Numbered from the stretch's first letter, positions 1 to 12,269 are shown. The stretch is 64,000 nucleotides of DNA from Nemertoderma westbladi (GCA_032718475.1 JAUCBJ010004412.1:1-64000), one strand, 5' to 3'. The notes: generated by a model from the letters alone, not told the origin. Program-made: numbers and translations.

Positions 1-1103
1 CCCTAACCCTAACCCTAACCCTAACCCTAACCCTAACCCTAACCCTAACCCTAACCCTAACCCTAACCCTAACCCTAACCCTAACCCTAACCCTAACCCT
101 AACCCTAACCCTAACCCTAACCCTAACCCTAACCCTAACCCTAACCCTAACCCTAACCCTAACCCTAACCCTAACCCTAACCCTAACCCTAACCCTAACC
201 CTAACCCTAACCCTAACCCTAACCCTAACCCTAACCCTAACCCTAACCCTAACCCTAACCCTAACCCTAACCCTAACCCTAACCCTAACCCTAACCCTAA
301 CCCTAACCCTAACCCTAACCCTAACCCTAACCCTAACCCTAACCCTAACCCTAACCCTAACCCTAACCCTAACCCTAACCCTAACCCTAACCCTAACCCT
401 AACCCTAACCCTAACCCTAACCCTAACCCTAACCCTAACCCTAACCCTAACCCTAACCCTAACCCTAACCCTAACCCTAACCCTAACCCTAACCCTAACC
501 CTAACCCTAACCCTAACCCTAACCCTAACCCTAACCCTAACCCTAACCCTAACCCTAACCCTAACCCTAACCCTAACCCTAACCCTAACCCTAACCCTAA
601 CCCTAACCCTAACCCTAACCCTAACCCTAACCCTAACCCTAACCCTAACCCTAACCCTAACCCTAACCCTAACCCTAACCCTAACCCTAACCCTAACCCT
701 AACCCTAACCCTAACCCTAACCCTAACCCTAACCCTAACCCTAACCCTAACCCTAACCCTAACCCTAACCCTAACCCTAACCCTAACCCTAACCCTAACC
801 CTAACCCTAACCCTAACCCTAACCCTAACCCTAACCCTAACCCTAACCCTAACCCTAACCCTAACCCTAACCCTAACCCTAACCCTAACCCTAACCCTAA
901 CCCTAACCCTAACCCTAACCCTAACCCTAACCCTAACCCTAACCCTAACCCTAACCCTAACCCTAACCCTAACCCTAACCCTAACCCTAACCCTAACCCT
1001 AACCCTAACCCTAACCCTAACCCTAACCCTAACCCTAACCCTAACCCTAACCCTAACCCTAACCCTAACCCTAACCCTAACCCTAACCCTATCCCTAACC
1101 CTA
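1..1103. repeat. Telomere, (CCCTAA)n
   Basis: Uninterrupted CCCTAA hexamers from base 1, about 184 units, with one variant (CCCTAT, 1087-1092) in the third-last position. The C-rich strand reads 5' to 3' into the window, so this is the left chromosome end. The vertebrate-type TTAGGG repeat is found across most animal phyla, but not in most insects or nematodes. The near-perfect array with a single variant at the inner edge looks like a true terminal array rather than an old interstitial one. Confidence 0.98.
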
Positions 1104-1563
1104 GAGTAGTTCCAGTACTCCTCTACGGGAGTCCATGCTGGGCTCTAACTGCTGAGGACACCAAATCTCTGGATGGCACATTCACAAGAATGCTATGCCG
1201 GGTTTATTGTGTCAAGTACAATGCGCACATCTCCAACCAGACACTATATAACATTGGAGGTGTCTCATTGGTTCCCCCAAGCTTGACACTAGAACAAATT
1301 CGCCTCCGCTTTGAGGACATTGCTTTCGCCGTGAGGACCAGCCAGTGCATAATCTTTTACTTTGGCAGCCTCATGGAGTGAATAAGCATGGTGGACAGCG
1401 CATGACTTTCTTGAGACGTATCATAAAGGACACTGGTCTTGAAGATGTGGATGATCTAGCAAATATCATGGGTGATAGGGAGTTGTGGCGGTGCAATTTT
1501 GTTGACAAGCCGACACAGCATTCTTAAAAATGCAGCTGCAATGCAGCATGCCGATCCTAGTAG
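1104..1563 (+). mobile_element. RTE-like non-LTR retrotransposon, 3' fragment cut by the telomere
   Basis: The sequence matches the C-terminal region of the longer RTE-like copy at 14460-14930 (for example LLYGSPCWALTAED and GDRELWRCNF) and ends in the family's 3' terminus, a short (TAG)2 tail. Everything upstream of the VPVLLYGS codons is missing and replaced by telomere repeat. Two reading frames (1190-1381 and 1345-1527) now cover what is one frame in other copies, so it is a dead fragment. Its 3' tail abuts BEL/Pao pol sequence. Confidence 0.9.
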
Positions 1564-1567
1564 TAAT

Positions 1568-4500
1568 TCCGAACCGGCAACCATCTTGGAAAGCGCCGAC
1601 TTCCAACTTCGGAATACGGGAATTCCCTGTAGTGCAGCTGAGAGTCCACGGACTAGGGAAAGGCTTGATAGTAAACGCCCTCCTTGACTCCGGCAGCACA
1701 GGTACATTCATCGACAAAGAACTAGCCGAAGACATCTTTGCTGGACAACCCAAGTTCTGAACTAAGTTGAACCTTTCAGGAATTATGCAGGTTTGGAAAT
1801 CCACCCTAGCTACAGATTACTATGTGGGTGCGTTGTCCACTCCCCAGGATGAACTAGGAGAACATAGCATAAGGTCAGTAAAAATGGTGGCGATAAAGAA
1901 CTTTGCTACCAGCCAAGTGGAACCTTACAACTGGGATGAAGACCATTTTACCCAGCAGCATGATATCCCTAGATTCAACACCGACTACCCAGGGGTGCAG
2001 ATATTAATCGGCCAAAATGCGCACGAGGCGCTTGAGACATTAGTAAAACAGCCTGCTCGACCGCAACCATTACAAACGTACGGGGGAAGAACGATAGTAG
2101 GTTGGTACTTCACTGGACCTTCCCGTAGAACACTAATGGAAAAACTCCCTCATGAGAGGATACATCAGGTGAGTGAATGGGAAGAAGAAATCAGTGAGGG
2201 AGAAACCACAACTGAGGGAACACCATACTCCTCAGATAATGACGATATTAACCAATTATACGACGAGGAAAATACAATCGACCTCCTCACCGAAAATGAA
2301 ACTTGGTTAAACCAAGTAAACCTGTGCCATCTCATCAATCATGGCGGACTATTCACCTACAACAACAAATTAAACGAAGTGATAGATCGATACAACAATA
2401 AAATTCGCGATGAACACGCCGTACGATTCTTTACTCAAGAAGCTGTAGAGCCTAATTCCTACGACAAGGCCTTGTCCGTCGAGGAAGAGAGAGCCAAGCA
2501 GATTCAGGAAACGACTACCCGTTTTCTGAAAGATGAAGGTCGCTATGAGATTGGTCCCAACGAAGTCCGGGTAGTGTTCGACGGCTCAGCCCTTTACATG
2601 GGTCAATCCCTGAACTCCGAATTGTTGCCGGGACCCAACTTACTCCAATCCTTATTGGGAATACTATTAAGATTACGGCAATATTCTATCGCTTTCGCTT
2701 CGGATATAGAAGGCATGTTCTTACAAGTCAAGGCGCTGGATAGGGATCGAGACAGCCTACGATTTCTGTGGTGGCCTGAAGGAGATCTCAACCTAAAACT
2801 GGTGGAGTACTGGATGACCATCCAGGCTTTCGGGATCATCTCTAGCCCCTCGAACGCTTGTTCAGTAGTGCGTACCACTGCTGATGACAACCGAGACGCC
2901 TTCTCTAAAGCGGTTATCGACAACATCAAACGGGATATATACAGGGACAACAATTTAAAGTCCCTCCCATCTGTGGAAGAAGCCATTGATGTTGCCAAGG
3001 GAACGGTAGAGTGCTTGCAACGCGGTGGATTTTGACTAACCAAATTCACTAGTAACTCCAGTGAGTTTCTGGAATTGATCCCGGTAGAAGACCGAGGTGT
3101 TAAAGATCTGGATCTTATCAAGGACGATCTTCCGGAAACCAAGACGCTTGGTTTAAAATGGGACACGGAGAGAGATATGTTGTTTTTCCAGTTAAAACAG
3201 CGAGATAATCCAGTTAGAACTAAATGGATTTGTCTAAGTATCCTGAGCACTTATTTCGATCCATTGGGATTTATTAGCCCAGTTATATTGGTTGCTCGGA
3301 GCTTAGTGCAACAAATGTGGCTTGAAAACCACTCGTGGGATGATCCACTTAAGGGAGAACTACTAAAGAAGTGGATGAAATGGGAAGATTCTCTACCATG
3401 CATCGAGAACTTAACGATTTCCCGTTCATATTTTGGTCACGTTCTCCCCACGTATTCCTATCAACTCCATGTGTTTGGAGACGCCAGCGATATGGGAATA
3501 GGTATAGTAGCCTACCTGAGGGTTGAAACTCCAGATGGAATTAAAGTTGCCTTGGTCACCTCTAAGGCCTTGATAAACAACAAACTACGAGTTCCTCGAG
3601 CAGAGTTAAAGGCAGCTCTATACGCTACAGCCATCGGCCGGAATGTAACAGAACAGATCGACTATCCATTGGAGAAAACTGTCTATTGGACTGTTTTGGA
3701 GTATATAACCAATGAAGTCTGTCAGTTCAGCGTCTTCATTACCAACAGAGTAGCCATTATACTTAGTCGCTCTAATGTAGATCAATGGAGACATTGCCCT
3801 GGGACGATTAATCCAGCCGACATTGCCTCCAGAGGAGCAACTCCTCAAGAACTGATAGATACTCCAGACTGGTTACGTGGACCCGACTTCCTAAGTAAAG
3901 AAGAGGATGAATGGCCTCCTCATCTTACCACGGCTGAGATTAGACAAGCCAAGGGAGCAGAGAAAGTCAAACCTAAAACCCGGACGAGTAAATCAAAGTT
4001 ATTTAAACCCATGATAGATCTGTCTGTACTACACATTTCCAGGGATGACGCTGTGGATCTAAACTCCCCCACCACAAACAAATCTGTTGTAGAAATCAGA
4101 GAAAGAGACTGGAAATCTGGAACACCAGATGTCTCACAGGGACTCTTACTTCTCCTGCAGAGAGTGATAAATCATTATAGCTCCTGGAATAGGCTTTGTA
4201 AGGCCGTCGTGTATCTGAAAAGATGCTTCCACCATCACTATTCCAGGACGAAGATCGCTAATGATACCGCTCAGATGATATCCGAACAGGTCCATGCTAT
4301 TAAAGATCTTCCCACTTACAAAGTGTCAGATAGGTTTCTGACGGAGAAGATCAGTTACCAAGAGCATGAAGCAACCAATAAGCAGATACTGAGACTCTTG
4401 CAATGCTATGAAGATTCCGATAAGTATTTCCTGTTGTTGAGAAATCCACAGATGCGCATAAGGGATCGTTTCTCTAGCACAATGATAGATAGGTTAATAC

Positions 4501-5811
4501 GTGTTGGAGGGAGACTAACTAATGCTCCATTATCCTTTGACACAAAATTTCCCATACTCATTAGAAATCTTGAAATACAAATCAAGATGATTGTATATGT
4601 TCACAGTAGGCTTTACCATGCTGGTAGAGAACGAGTTCTTAGCGAAATTCGAACTCGCTATTATTTCCATAAACCCCGTAGAGCTCTGAACCAAGTTCTT
4701 AGGAACTGTATACCCTGTAGGAAAGCATTCAGTAGGCCTTTAACACAGCGAGATGCAGAATTACCTAGGGAAAGAGTAAGCTTTTATGAACCACCCTTTA
4801 CTAATACTGGTGTGGATTTATTTGGCCCTATTGAAGTATATCGTGCTAGGACTATAGTCAAGCGATGGTGTGTCATCTTTGTCTGTATGACTTGTAGAGC
4901 GATCCATCTAGATATGGTGAACGATCTTTCTACCAACAGCTTCATACTGAGTTTACGCCGACAGATCGCTCGCTTTGGAACTAGCAACACGATGAGATCT
5001 GATAAGGGAACGAACTTCATTGGCGCCAATAATGAGATCAAAGCTTACGTTAAAGATTGGAACCAAAGACAGTTGGACGATCAGCTAAGGGTAACAGCAT
5101 CTAGCTGGACCTTCAACGCCGCCAAAGCCCCTTGGTGGGGAGGAAGTTGGGAGAGATTAATAAGGAGCGTGAAGACCGCATTTCACTTTATAGTGCCTTG
5201 CCGCGCGTATCTCCGACGAACTTTTGCGGACGTTAATGGAAGAAATCGCCGCCTATCTTAACGAGAGACCGCTTATGCCAGTCTCATCGAGTCCCGAGTC
5301 CCTAGAAGCGCTAACACCCACGCATTTCCTACTGAAGAAACCTGTAGCCATGCTCCCACAATCGGAAATCATGGACGGAGACGAATACTGCCGACAAACT
5401 TGGCAACTCATGCAGTTATTATCCCATCGTTTCGCTGACCATTTCGAAAAACATTATCTGCCTACGTTACAACTTCGAACCAAGTGTTTTGCGCAGCAAG
5501 AAAACGTCAGCGCCGGAGACATGGTCCTTATTGTGGAATCAGATCTTCCACGTAAGCGGTGGCAGACAGGTCGTATCATTGAGACTCATATATCCGATGA
5601 TGGTTTAGTGCGATCGGTAGAACTTGTCGTCATGCGATGTAACTTTAAGAAACCTGGAATTGTATTCGAAACACAACAACTCAATCGACCAGTCAGTCGT
5701 TTATGTTTACTGGAAAGAGACAGAGAGCTATCCGGAAACTATGGAAGGCAAGATACTCTTCCCACGACCACCTCCCTAATCCAACAAACATCTAGGGACT
5801 CCTCAACGTAA
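1568..5811 (+). pseudogene. BEL/Pao pol remnant (protease, RT, RNase H, integrase), copy 1
   Basis: The aspartic-protease motif LLDSGSTGTF is encoded near 1680-1710. The RT region includes RVVFDGSALYMGQ and GMFLQVKALDRDRDS. The catalytic box, YMDD in the other copies, reads YRDN here (2940-2951). An RNase H motif (GDASDMGIGI), an HHCC finger and the D-D-E integrase (GVDLFGP, RSDKGTNF, WWGGSWERL) follow, then the BEL-type C-terminal domain. Damage seen: in-frame stops at about 1758 and 3033, an in-frame loss of about 80 codons at 2555 in the RT N-terminus, loss of five codons near 3692, and a 2-bp deletion near 5213. Family known from Peptidase_A17/DUF5641-type BEL pols. Dead copy, very likely. 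Confidence 0.92.
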
Positions 5812-7553
5812 CAGTGTCTGGAGTGGGTGTGTGACTACATTATTTTATATCTGTTTTTATTAATTTTATACTTATGTATGTATTATTATGTAATTTTATT
5901 ATAATCGTTTTCTTTAATTTTATTTAGTAGAATATTATTTTAGCGATTATTTAGTAGATTAGTGCAATATATATATATTCATGTTTATTACTTAATTACT
6001 TAACATTATATATTTAGTTTAACGGCGAGTAATAATTCTTTTTTCTCTTTCCTTACTGTCCGTATCATATTATAAATACGTAACTACAGTAAGATGAAAT
6101 GTCCGTACTTATTAAAGTACAATACCGCTCCTACAATACTCAAGTATTATTGGTAAGTAGAGTATTAGGAATGCAAAGTTCAGATCATTGTGTCTCGGCT
6201 AAACCAAGCTCTGGGTAGACCTTATGGAAACGACTTGCCTCTTCTCACTGACATTGCTTCTTGCAATATTGCTCTCATACCGTATATTAAATAATACATA
6301 TAGTAGAATGATGTCCCTTTAACAGTAGCGTAAAACGCAAAATAAATCTGTTAAACCCTTTGACCATCTGTAATTCTAGTCGATTAAGATATCGCGGCAC
6401 CCACCGATATACTTGAAAGACAAAATTCTAGAATCAGTGGTAAACGTCCCCAGACATGTTCTGGAATAAATTGGTGCCCATCTCAAATATTAAATATTTA
6501 AAAAATATTTATAAAATCAATTAAAACAAATGTTATAATAGTGTAAATGCATACAAATAAACTCTAAGGAGTTTGTAAACCAAGAAAATCTATAAAACAA
6601 AAATCTGTTAAAATTCAGATCCTTTAAAATTCTAGTCGATTAAGATATCGTAGCACTTACCGATACTCTTAAAAGGACAAATTTCCTAGAATTAAGTATC
6701 CTAGTCCCCACACATGTTCTGGAATAAAATTGTGTCTATTTTAATATTAAATAATAAAATTTACGGGAATAAATTTTCAATTCATATCCTCTCATGAATT
6801 TGATAAATTGTCATTTTATACAATTTATAACATTCCCAAAATTCCATTAATTAATAGATCATGGGAGCGGAGATTCACCCTATTAAGTATATTAGTGTGT
6901 GAGAATCTCCAATGTATAGTCAATAGCCGATAAAATCCATAAAATCATGTATAAAGGGGAATATTCACAATTAAAGAATTACTATTAAATAGCATCCCAG
7001 ATCTGTATGCATGAGAATTAACCTAATTCTACTGCTAGCTTTCCATAATGTCACCATAGCAACAACCACGCTAGAATTAGAAGCGAGTTAAAAAGAACAA
7101 TAGAAAGCTTGCCCCATTGAATAGCATACGGAATAAATAGCACACTGCTAGTATCCAGGGATACATAATAATAACGTGGCATTCTGGAAGGCACTTGACT
7201 AACGGACAAATGGCCCGAATGTGTACAATTTGTGACAGTTGTGTGGAATTTGTGCATTTATAGGTGAATGTTACTACTAAAGTGTGTTTATAGTAGCGAG
7301 TCGCAGTTGTGAAAGTTGCCCTACCTCTGTAGCAAGAACCAGAAGTAATTCTAAGCCCTTGGGACGGACAGTGGAGTGACTCGCGCTGGTTATTGTTGTC
7401 ATTGTGTAGCTACTACGCTGGCAAGAGGCACAGCGGCGACAGTACATCAGCGCTGAGGATCTTACGCTGTCCGGGGGCATTGAGGGGGAGGCAGCGACGA
7501 CCACTAGCCTAAATTATAATTAATTATAATATCGATAAACTCGTATAGCAGCT
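5812..7553 (+). other. BEL/Pao spacer between pol and ORF X, copy 1
   Basis: AT-rich non-coding block of about 1.7 kb, conserved in position and sequence in copies 2 (33274-34886) and 3 (59512-61142). It contains two related hairpin units (6372-6434 and 6628-6693). Just before X it turns GC-richer (7280-7510). The conserved end, reading atagcag just before the X start codon, could be a 3' splice site for a spliced X mRNA, but the pyrimidine tract is poor. No convincing ORF. Confidence 0.7.
6372..6693 (+). repeat. Duplicated hairpin motif in the BEL spacer, copy 1
   Basis: Two diverged copies of a 60-65 bp unit. Each is bounded by an AATTCTAG/CTAGAAT inverted pair and holds an inner stem TTAAGATATCG paired with CGATA-TCTTAA (or the variant CGATATACTTGAA). 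Each is followed by cccca-acatgttctggaataaa. Both units recur in copies 2 and 3. Confidence 0.7.
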
Positions 7554-9464
7554 ATGACTGAGTTGATAGAAGATGATCTTGGTATCAGGGATCGATATAC
7601 CCTACCATTGCTCGAGATGTTGTTTAACGAAAGAATCCTTAAAATCGGCTCAGCTGTTTATGGAGATCTCCAGAATGACTTCAGGAACATGGAGAATATT
7701 CCATATCCTTTCGTAGACACCCAGCTGATTGGTCCCTGGGCAGAAGGCCGAGGTTTCTTCCGCACTATGTATGCCAATACATCCAGCGGCATCAATAAAG
7801 TACAACGAACCTCCATCGGACATCTTGCCTTTCAAGAATACGGATGGAATTTCAAAGTCGGAAACCCTATCAACTATCAACAAGTATATGGAGATCATTA
7901 TTCTCGATTATACTTCGATGGACCATTGACCGAACCTGGCGTCGTGTATAGCTTCATGAGTGTTCCACTTCGTCCCTCATTAGCTATACACACTATCTTC
8001 GAGAACGCCGCACTTGCCGGTTGGCTAGCCAATGTGTTCAGTCGTACTATACGCGCCCATCCCTTGTTACTTGGAACCAAACTTGCCAAGCTAGATTAAC
8101 ACAATCAATTCCTCCGATTTGAATGCTTTAGGCGCTTTCTGACTCCGTTCCGTAACGTTGATAGTCAGTTCAAGGACCGCGCTCTGACTAAGCTCAGCCT
8201 AAGAGACTCAGCTGCTGAGAAGTTAGACTGCGCTGGATTCGCCATTTTCAAGGACGTTTGTATACAGAATTTACATTCCTTTGTCATACAAAGACCCCGA
8301 ATCCCCACAGGTTATTCTATCGTGGAAGTTCAAACAGTGGGTTCGCTTGAGGAGACAGCTATACCTACCTCAGCTATGCAATTGGAAGACGAACCAATTT
8401 GCTTAGAGTCCGAGGAGATTCAACCCACAGCGCCCAGGAGCAGTGACAACGACTACGTTCTGGAATGGTATCAAGGTCCACAATGTCTCACCGCATACGA
8501 TTATCGGCATGCCAATTATGTTTCTAGGAAACGTTACCGATTATGCGCATCACGAGACCACTTCACCCCGGTGGACTCCAACGTACCCTGCTCCTACTTC
8601 CAAGACCAACCTACAATGGAGATCTATTGTGCGTATTGTAGACTCAATAACTTACACATCTTCGCAGTCTGCCCTCAATTTATGACTCAATGCCATCATT
8701 GCCAGTTTAAAGGACACGCAAGTTTTGATTGCCCTTTCAACCGAGATCTGGAAAGCATAGACGAAATGGTTGCCCTGCGCTACATTCGAGCCTGGGAAGC
8801 TAACGCGGATCTCCATTGCGAGTCACGTCATCGATACTACCCTGGACGTGCCTATGAAGGAGTTTATGTGTTTCACCCGTATCTCTTTGCTTCCGTCGAG
8901 CAAAAATCTCGCACACCGAGCTACGAACTAATGAAGCATGTTGGCGAGAATATTTCAACCAAATTTGTTCGCAAGTACCTCAGGAACATTAATCCTAATG
9001 ACCTTAATTCCTATAACTTGATCAACTTCATCCGTCAAGATCCGGAATATGGTGACTTGTTCATCAACTCGCATCCAGAACTACAGGAAGTTCATAGACG
9101 ACCCTATGAATATAGAGCCCGAGAACGCGAGTTAGAAAGAACCATCAAACCGAGGAAATTTCTCACTACTCACGGTCCACCTACCGCTCTCGTGCAAACG
9201 ACTCATCAGGAACCAGTAAGAGCTGCTGTCTTGAAACGCGCTCTAAAGGTTGTTCGACCTTGTTCCACTGAGGTTGATATCGATCAACCGGGTACCTCGA
9301 CCGGCGGATACACCGACCGTAACCCTAAACCTTCCGATGCAATTGTATTGCACCCCTCACCCAGGAGTTATAGCCCTCTTAGTAAAGTGGCTCGCCCCAA
9401 AGAGAAAAGGACTCTTGCTAGCCTCAAAAAACTTCGTAAACGCCTTTCACGTATGAAGGACTAA
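7554..9464 (+). pseudogene. BEL/Pao ORF X (zinc-knuckle protein after pol), copy 1
   Basis: Long reading frame starting MTELIEDDLGIR, interrupted by one in-frame stop (8097-8099; the same codon is GAA in copy 3) and otherwise open to 9464. Compared with copies 2 and 3 it lacks several hundred codons after YTLPL near the N-terminus. The C-terminal half holds a CX2CX4HX4C zinc knuckle (8691-8732), a related CX2CX5HX4C motif just before it, and an upstream Cys/His cluster. The last 45 residues are strongly basic and Ser/Pro-rich (ARPKEKRTLASLKKLRKR), as in nuclear-localisation or nucleic-acid-binding tails. I see no signal peptide or transmembrane segment, so an envelope protein is unlikely. I do not recognise the family. 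Nucleic-acid binding is inferred. Confidence 0.75.
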
Positions 9465-9542
9465 TTGTTTAGAGTATTTTTATATTTTAGAAACTGTGAT
9501 TTTTTATATTTTATAGAATTAAATCCCATTTTCTGGGAGCGG

Positions 9543-10674
9543 TGTAAAAGCTTTTGCGGACATAACAAGTCATTTTTCCCGCAATGCGCAGTGTAGGTGC
9601 TTTTGCGGACATAACAAGTCATTTTTGCCGCAATGCGCATAATACTCTAAAAGATTGGAGCTCAGATGACGAAATCTGTCAGCTGATTTCCTGTAGATGT
9701 GGAACCTCTTTGTTCTGCCTATTCAGCCAATCAGAGCGATTTTCACTTTATGTTGGACAGAGGCCTATGGAAAACCGAGCAATGCATTACGGTCTTTGTT
9801 TACATTTCTGAGCCTCAGAACTGGCTTAGAATTCTTCTGTACTTCTGTTTTGGAAGTTTCAGACTTTGGCCTAAACATCTGATGGCTTTGATTACAAGAA
9901 CGTAAATCTATTACCAATCCACTTGGCCCCTTGGCCCATTACTCGTAACATTGCTTAATTACTATTGTAACACATACTGACTGTTCACCGCATTATTTTA
10001 CTTCTGTTATTAATTGTTGTTATATTGATGTATATTGCTGATATATTTGGAGAATACCGATGAATAATCATAAAACCCCCAATCTTCTTGATTACTGAAG
10101 GTGAGAGGAACAGGTTACCGGTAGCAACTGCGACTTAAATTATAGTGGTTTTGTGTGAATTAAATGATATTTCATAATCCCTACAAGTGTCAGTTGCGAT
10201 CTTCCTTATATATGATCAAATTCAGTGACGGTCGGCAGATCAGTGTGCAATAGTGTGAAGTAGTGTGAAGTCGTGTGAAGTAGAGTAACAGATAATAAAG
10301 CATCTCCTAAAGAATGCGCTATTTATGAAACTCTATGGCCATCTAGTTGTGATTAGTATAAGTCATAACTCTGTTTTTATACTTGAAGCGCCACGTCCTA
10401 AAGGAACTGTTAATATTTCCCCGAAAGTAAATATATTTGTCAGAGATTATATAGTAACGATCAATCGAATGATACAGTAGGTCTACACTGCAATAACTTT
10501 CAAAGCACCCGAATCCAGTCTCCCTTAACTGTGGGTGAATGATCGTGCACAGACTGGCTTTGGCTGATGTAACTTCAGTACATTAAATAATTGATATAGG
10601 CTAAAGTCGATTTATAAACAAGAGGACAACTAAAATTGGCAGGTTAAACTGCTAAAGGTCTGAAAGCGCGAACA
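9543..10674 (+). repeat. 3' LTR of BEL/Pao copy 1
   Basis: Starts TGTAAAAGCTTTTGCGG directly after the polypurine tract tgggagcgg and ends gcgcgaaca, so it has TG...CA ends. Length 1132 bp. It is clearly diverged from the copy 2 LTRs and has an internal duplication of its first 50 bp (gcggacataacaagtcattt at about 9555 and again at about 9605). The conserved CCAGTCT...AGACTGG hairpin lies at 10511-10562. Confidence 0.88.
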
Positions 10675-10689
10675 GCCCCCAACGTACGT

Positions 10690-11117
10690 GAGCTAAATTT
10701 CTCCTTATATATGAGTAAAATTGGTGACAGTCAGCAAATTAGTGTGTTTCAGTATACATTCCTAAAGAATGTAAACATTTGCGTTATCTCATGACCATCC
10801 GTTGTAATTAGTATAAGACATAACTCTGCGTGGTATTTAAAGTGCCACACATAAAAGAAACTGTTGGTATTTCCCCAAAAATAAACATAGTTTTTGGAGA
10901 TTATATAGTAGAGACCAATCGATAATACAAAGTAGCCTACTCCTCTCTCTGACATAGAATCCAGTCTCCCACATCCGGTGGATCCGATGCCGCGCTAGAC
11001 TGGCTTCGGCTGTTTTCATATTTTGTATGGGCTGTCAGACATTATATTATATACAGACATTAAAAAATCAGACATTACACATAAATTAGCAGGTTAAACT
11101 GTTAAAGGTCTAAAAGA
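10690..11117 (+). repeat. Diverged BEL/Pao LTR fragment
   Basis: Resembles the last 430 bp or so of the preceding LTR: ctccttatatatgag, then the CCAGTCT/AGACTGG hairpin (10957-11007), then aggttaaactgttaaaggtc at the end. More diverged than the neighbouring LTR, so it comes from an older or different subfamily insertion. Confidence 0.75.
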
Positions 11118-11595
11118 TTAGTATTTATGATTAGTAAGGTGAGCTGATTAGGTAACTTTACAGTGCTCGATAATTCATGCTGCTGTTGTTTCGGTTGCAC
11201 TGACAGACTGCCTAAGCCTAGATGAACTCTGTGTTATAAACACCAGTAAAAGGTGAGTCATCGAATTCCTTAGCATCCCGGTCAAAACTCCAATCAGGAG
11301 CCCGTAATTCATGTCAGCTGCTCGTGACCAATGGATTCAGATTCTTGTGTAGTGGAACTCTACGGCCAGAGAAAGTGAAAATTGCGTTGATTGGTTGTTT
11401 GGATATCACAGGGGCTACAGAGACAGAGAAACCAGGGTTCAGTTTTGAGTACTTTCGTCAACAGAGTCGTATACCAAAACTAAACGCAGCAAGGCGTAAG
11501 TTTATATGCTCTCAACTACCCTGAGATATTGCTGCGCTTAGAGTAGTTCACGTATTGCACAAAAATATAGATTTTTGCCGCGAAAGCTTTTACAG
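11118..11595. other. No clear gene; possible stray exon at about 11351-11500
   Basis: Mostly unassigned. An open segment on + (KIALIGCLDITG, then FEYFRQQSRIPKLNAA) is flanked by an AG acceptor-like site (cttgtgtag, near 11350) and a GTAAGT (near 11496), so it could be an isolated exon. I do not recognise the peptide. Low confidence. Confidence 0.25.
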
Positions 11596-12122
11596 AGTAG
11601 GTGAGTCATCAGTCCATTACATTCAATATTAGGCTGGAGAGAGAGGCCGCTTTCAGATTTCCTGAATCCAATAATGCTGGTTAAACCGTTTTTCCCTCAG
11701 ATGTTGCCATAATTCAAATTTTTCAGATTGAAAAATTCCCGTTTTGTGTTTTTCATTATTAGTTTCACCTTCACATGCTACAGTATTTTGTTGAACCATT
11801 AATATTATATAGGCCTACCTACATTGAACCATTTTGGTCAGGTCCGGGTCCCCAGATCGGCTACCACTACGGTAGTGATGTTGACTACCTGTTTACTCCA
11901 TCAGTAAGGCAGCCAGCCAGATCTGCACTACTAATCTCATTAGGTAGTACCTGTTAATGTGTGACTAAACTATTGGTTTGACAGATCGATTTGCCAGCTC
12001 TCTCTTAGTAAGGCATACTAACACAATATATGGTGCTTATGGTCACTATATGGTCACCTATATGGTTAATCCCTGTATAATCTATGCACAATGGATATAA
12101 GCCATATATTTTTTTTTATGAC
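11596..12122 (+). repeat. Interspersed repeat, copy A
   Basis: Matches 40496-41045 in the opposite orientation along its whole length, with indels (landmarks: gatgagtcac/gtgagtcatc at one end, ggatataagccatatat at the other). I saw no coding capacity, LTR or clear terminal inverted repeat. Type unknown; perhaps a non-autonomous DNA element. Confidence 0.6.
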
Positions 12123-12269
12123 AATGTGATAGATTCAAAGCAAACAGTCGGCCGAAGCCGGAGGCGACCCGAAGGCTCCTCTTTCGATAGCTGCTACCCG
12201 AGGGTAGGGGTGGGCGCTACTCCTATCCCAAGATTTGCTCCCAGTTATTTAACTGGTACTCATTTTATC
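12123..12269. other. Short GC-richer spacer upstream of the RTE copy
   Basis: 147 bases with an imperfect gggtagg...cctatccc pairing and the phrase actggtactcattttatcgacccc. No gene seen. Its junction with RTE endonuclease sequence at about 12270 marks the 5' truncation of that element. Confidence 0.3.

Larger units (their letters stand above)
1564..10674 (+). mobile_element. BEL/Pao LTR retrotransposon, copy 1 (5'-truncated)
   Basis: The order is protease-RT-RNase H-integrase remnant (1568-5811), non-coding spacer (5812-7553), ORF X (7554-9464), polypurine tract and 3' LTR (9543-10674). 5' LTR, leader and gag are absent, lost at the junction with the RTE fragment at 1564. The same order occurs in copy 2 (21822-37514), which defines the full element. 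The coding parts carry nonsense, frameshift and deletion changes, so it is not autonomous. Confidence 0.9.

Noticed and set aside
9315-9335. Interstitial telomere repeat (aaccctaaacct)
   Set aside because: Single imperfect unit inside ORF X coding sequence, also at 36102; coincidence of codons.
7554-9464. ORF X as a retroviral-type envelope gene
   Set aside because: Position fits, but there is no signal peptide, fusion peptide or transmembrane anchor, while zinc knuckles and a basic tail are present.
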